Part shown: positions 62,779-64,000 of the stretch, in pieces | How positions within the stretch are numbered: the stretch's first letter is position 1 | How the letters are laid out: each line of letters starts with the position of its first letter | Assembly: GCF_003233655.1 (NCBI RefSeq) | Contig: NZ_CP029832.1 | Coordinates: 411,001 to 475,000, forward strand | Source of the DNA: Azospirillum ramasamyi | GTDB taxonomy: Bacteria > Pseudomonadota > Alphaproteobacteria > Azospirillales > Azospirillaceae | Reading direction: 5' to 3' | Length of the DNA stretch: 64,000 nt | Translations under genes and position numbers: made by a program | The notes under the pieces: model-generated | Seen by the model: the letters and a program-made list of their open reading frames with translations, nothing else | What the model was told of the DNA's origin: nothing | The model's database searches: none

Positions 62779-62988
62779 TCAGAGCGCACGCAGGTTCTCG
62801 GCCGAAACCTTGCCGCGACGCGGATCGCGAAAGGATTCGAACGACAGCTTCTGGCCTTCGTTCAGGTTGCCCATCCCCGCACGCTCGACGGCGGAGATAT
62901 GAACGAAAACGTCAGCGGAGCCGTCTTCCGGCTGGATGAAACCGAAACCCTTGGTCGAATTGAACCACTTAACAGTACCGTTGGTCAT
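62779..62988 (-). CDS. cspA: Cold-shock domain protein
   Basis: 69 residues, a single cold-shock fold: GTVKWFNSTKGFGFIQPEDG (RNP1), DVFVHISAVE (RNP2), and a C-terminal SFRDPRRGKVSAENLRAL. Binds single-stranded RNA and DNA as an RNA chaperone. Followed by an intrinsic terminator. Confidence 0.97.
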   Translation of the reverse strand: MTNGTVKWFNSTKGFGFIQPEDGSADVFVHISAVERAGMGNLNEGQKLSFESFRDPRRGKVSAENLRAL

Positions 62989-63411
62989 GGGGCAGTGTCC
63001 TTTCCCGGGTTGCCGAGCTCAACATGAGCCAAGCATCAAATTCACCTAAGGCAGGAAGTCCAGCCTTCTGAAAGCTGGAAAACACATAACCCAGAGCAAC
63101 TTCGATCAACCAAATGTGGGCGCTTGTCAGCCGCGATGCAAGGGAAAACCAGGAAGATGGGCCATTATTATTTTTGGGAGAGGAAAATGACGCGCAATGG
63201 TCCGCTTCCTGTTTTCTCCTTGGCCCTTTTTCCGCTTCTCCGCAACGAGTTGGCCGGGCGACTGCCGAAGGGCAAAACCGCGGGCAATGGTGTTGGGCCG
63301 CGGCGGGGCGCACTCCGGGTCAGGCAAGCTGTTACCGCCGATGGGGTACGTTGACTTTGATTGCCGCTCTGGCGCAGCTTGCAGGCCTGACCTCAGCCAG
63401 GGTGGGAAGCC
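62989..63411. other. 423-bp gap between divergent cspA and the edge ParA gene
   Basis: No gene supported. It should contain the cspA promoter and 5' leader, which in this family is often long and structured, but I cannot define it. An A/T-rich stretch occurs near 63140-63190. Confidence 0.5.
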
Positions 63412-64000
63412 ATGCCGATCATCACGTCAGCCAGCACGAAGGGCGGTCCGGGAAAGACGACCCTGTCGCTCTGCCTCGCTGATCATTGGCGCCGGGCCGG
63501 ACGCAAGGTCGAACTGCTGGACGTCGATCCCAACCGCAACCTCACCCAGTGGATCAAGGCGGCCGGCGCTCCCATCGCCTGCACCACGGTTGACGAGGAC
63601 GACATCATCGAGGCGGCGACCGAGGCGGAGCAGCGGGCGGACTGGGTCGTCATCGATGTCGCCGGCGTGCTGGCGCGCGGTCTCGTGCATTCCATCGGCG
63701 TCGCCAATGCGGTGCTTATTCCGTCGCGCCCCGACCTCAAGGATGCGCTGGAAGCGGCGCGCACCTATCAGCACGTGATCGCGGAGCAGAAGATGGCGCA
63801 ACGCCGCGATCCGCTGGCGCGCATCCCGGCGGCGGTCGTGCTGATGCAGGTGAACCGCCGTGCCCAGGCTGCCGGCTTCGCCCGCGAACAGATCTCCGCT
63901 CTGAAGGTGCCGCTGCTGTCGGCTGAAATCCCATTGCGCACCGCCTATCAGAACTATTCCTTCGCCGGCCTGCCTTTGGACGACGCCATGGTGCGCGGCG
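63412..64000 (+). CDS. Second ParA/MinD-like ATPase, cut by the window edge
   Basis: 196 codons visible. Deviant Walker A in SASTKGGPGKTTLSLCLADH, LLDVDPNRNLTQWI, VVIDVAGVLARGL and IPSRPDLKDALEAART. Resembles short ParA forms such as VirC1 or ParA of small type Ib systems; no HTH. GGGTGGG lies before the ATG. With parA already present, it may serve another partition or conjugation module to the right. Confidence 0.85.
   Translation, partial: MPIITSASTKGGPGKTTLSLCLADHWRRAGRKVELLDVDPNRNLTQWIKAAGAPIACTTVDEDDIIEAATEAEQRADWVVIDVAGVLARGLVHSIGVANAVLIPSRPDLKDALEAARTYQHVIAEQKMAQRRDPLARIPAAVVLMQVNRRAQAAGFAREQISALKVPLLSAEIPLRTAYQNYSFAGLPLDDAMVRG

Noticed and set aside
1..64000. tRNA, rRNA, transposase, integrase or prophage genes
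   Set aside because: None were recognised on either strand.

Overview
The window is high-GC DNA that most resembles a large plasmid or chromid of an alphaproteobacterium. Azospirillum or a close Rhodospirillales relative is my best guess, based on family resemblance and gene content, not a database search. The replicon reading rests on an iteron-type origin with its initiator gene (about 8.4-10.3 kb), a parAB partition pair (60.2-62.1 kb) and a second ParA-like ATPase cut by the right edge. I see no rRNA, tRNA, CRISPR array or transposase.

Layout. 0-5.6 kb (minus strand): the 5' part of adhE, then fixK, a receiver-only response regulator, fixJ and fixL, an oxygen-sensing cascade with recognisable FixJ-type and FNR/FixK-type sites. 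5.7-10.3 kb: uvdE and two unfamiliar replication-type genes, the iteron origin, and the initiator. 10.4-14.0 kb: an acetyltransferase, a Pro/Ala-rich Sel1-like protein and an orphan TAXI-type binding protein. 14.0-21.2 kb (minus): a D-xylose operon, LacI regulator-xylB-xylA-xylF-xylH-xylG, with paired palindromic operators upstream. 21.5-30 kb: a DEAD-like helicase, a LysR regulator, YceI, glutathionyl-hydroquinone reductase, an SDR, small membrane proteins and an exported aldo-keto reductase. 30.0-34.7 kb (minus): a DMSO-reductase-type operon dmsA-dmsB-dmsC-torD.

35.2-55.0 kb is the most interesting part, a two-armed catabolic island. The minus arm carries an OdhA-like E1, methylsuccinyl-CoA dehydrogenase (mcd), a LysR regulator, an SDR and mesaconyl-CoA C1-C4 CoA transferase (mct). 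The plus arm carries a TakP-like TRAP transporter, a PanE-like reductase, an aldehyde dehydrogenase, a D-2-hydroxyacid dehydrogenase, mesaconyl-C4-CoA hydratase (meh), a citramalyl-CoA lyase and etfBA. Together mcd, mct, meh, the lyase and ETF would convert methylsuccinyl-CoA to acetyl-CoA plus pyruvate. The transporter, the 2-hydroxyacid dehydrogenase and the 2-oxoacid dehydrogenase E1 could supply methylsuccinyl-CoA from a branched 2-oxo or 2-hydroxy dicarboxylate. The enzyme families are recognised; the joined pathway is inference.

55.2-60.1 kb holds napEFDABC, periplasmic nitrate reductase, followed by a strong hairpin, parBA on the minus strand, a small unknown gene, cspA and the edge ParA. 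Overall the replicon adds low-oxygen respiration (nitrate, DMSO-type acceptors, AdhE), oxygen sensing, and uptake and breakdown of pentose and C5-type acids, which suits a rhizosphere bacterium.
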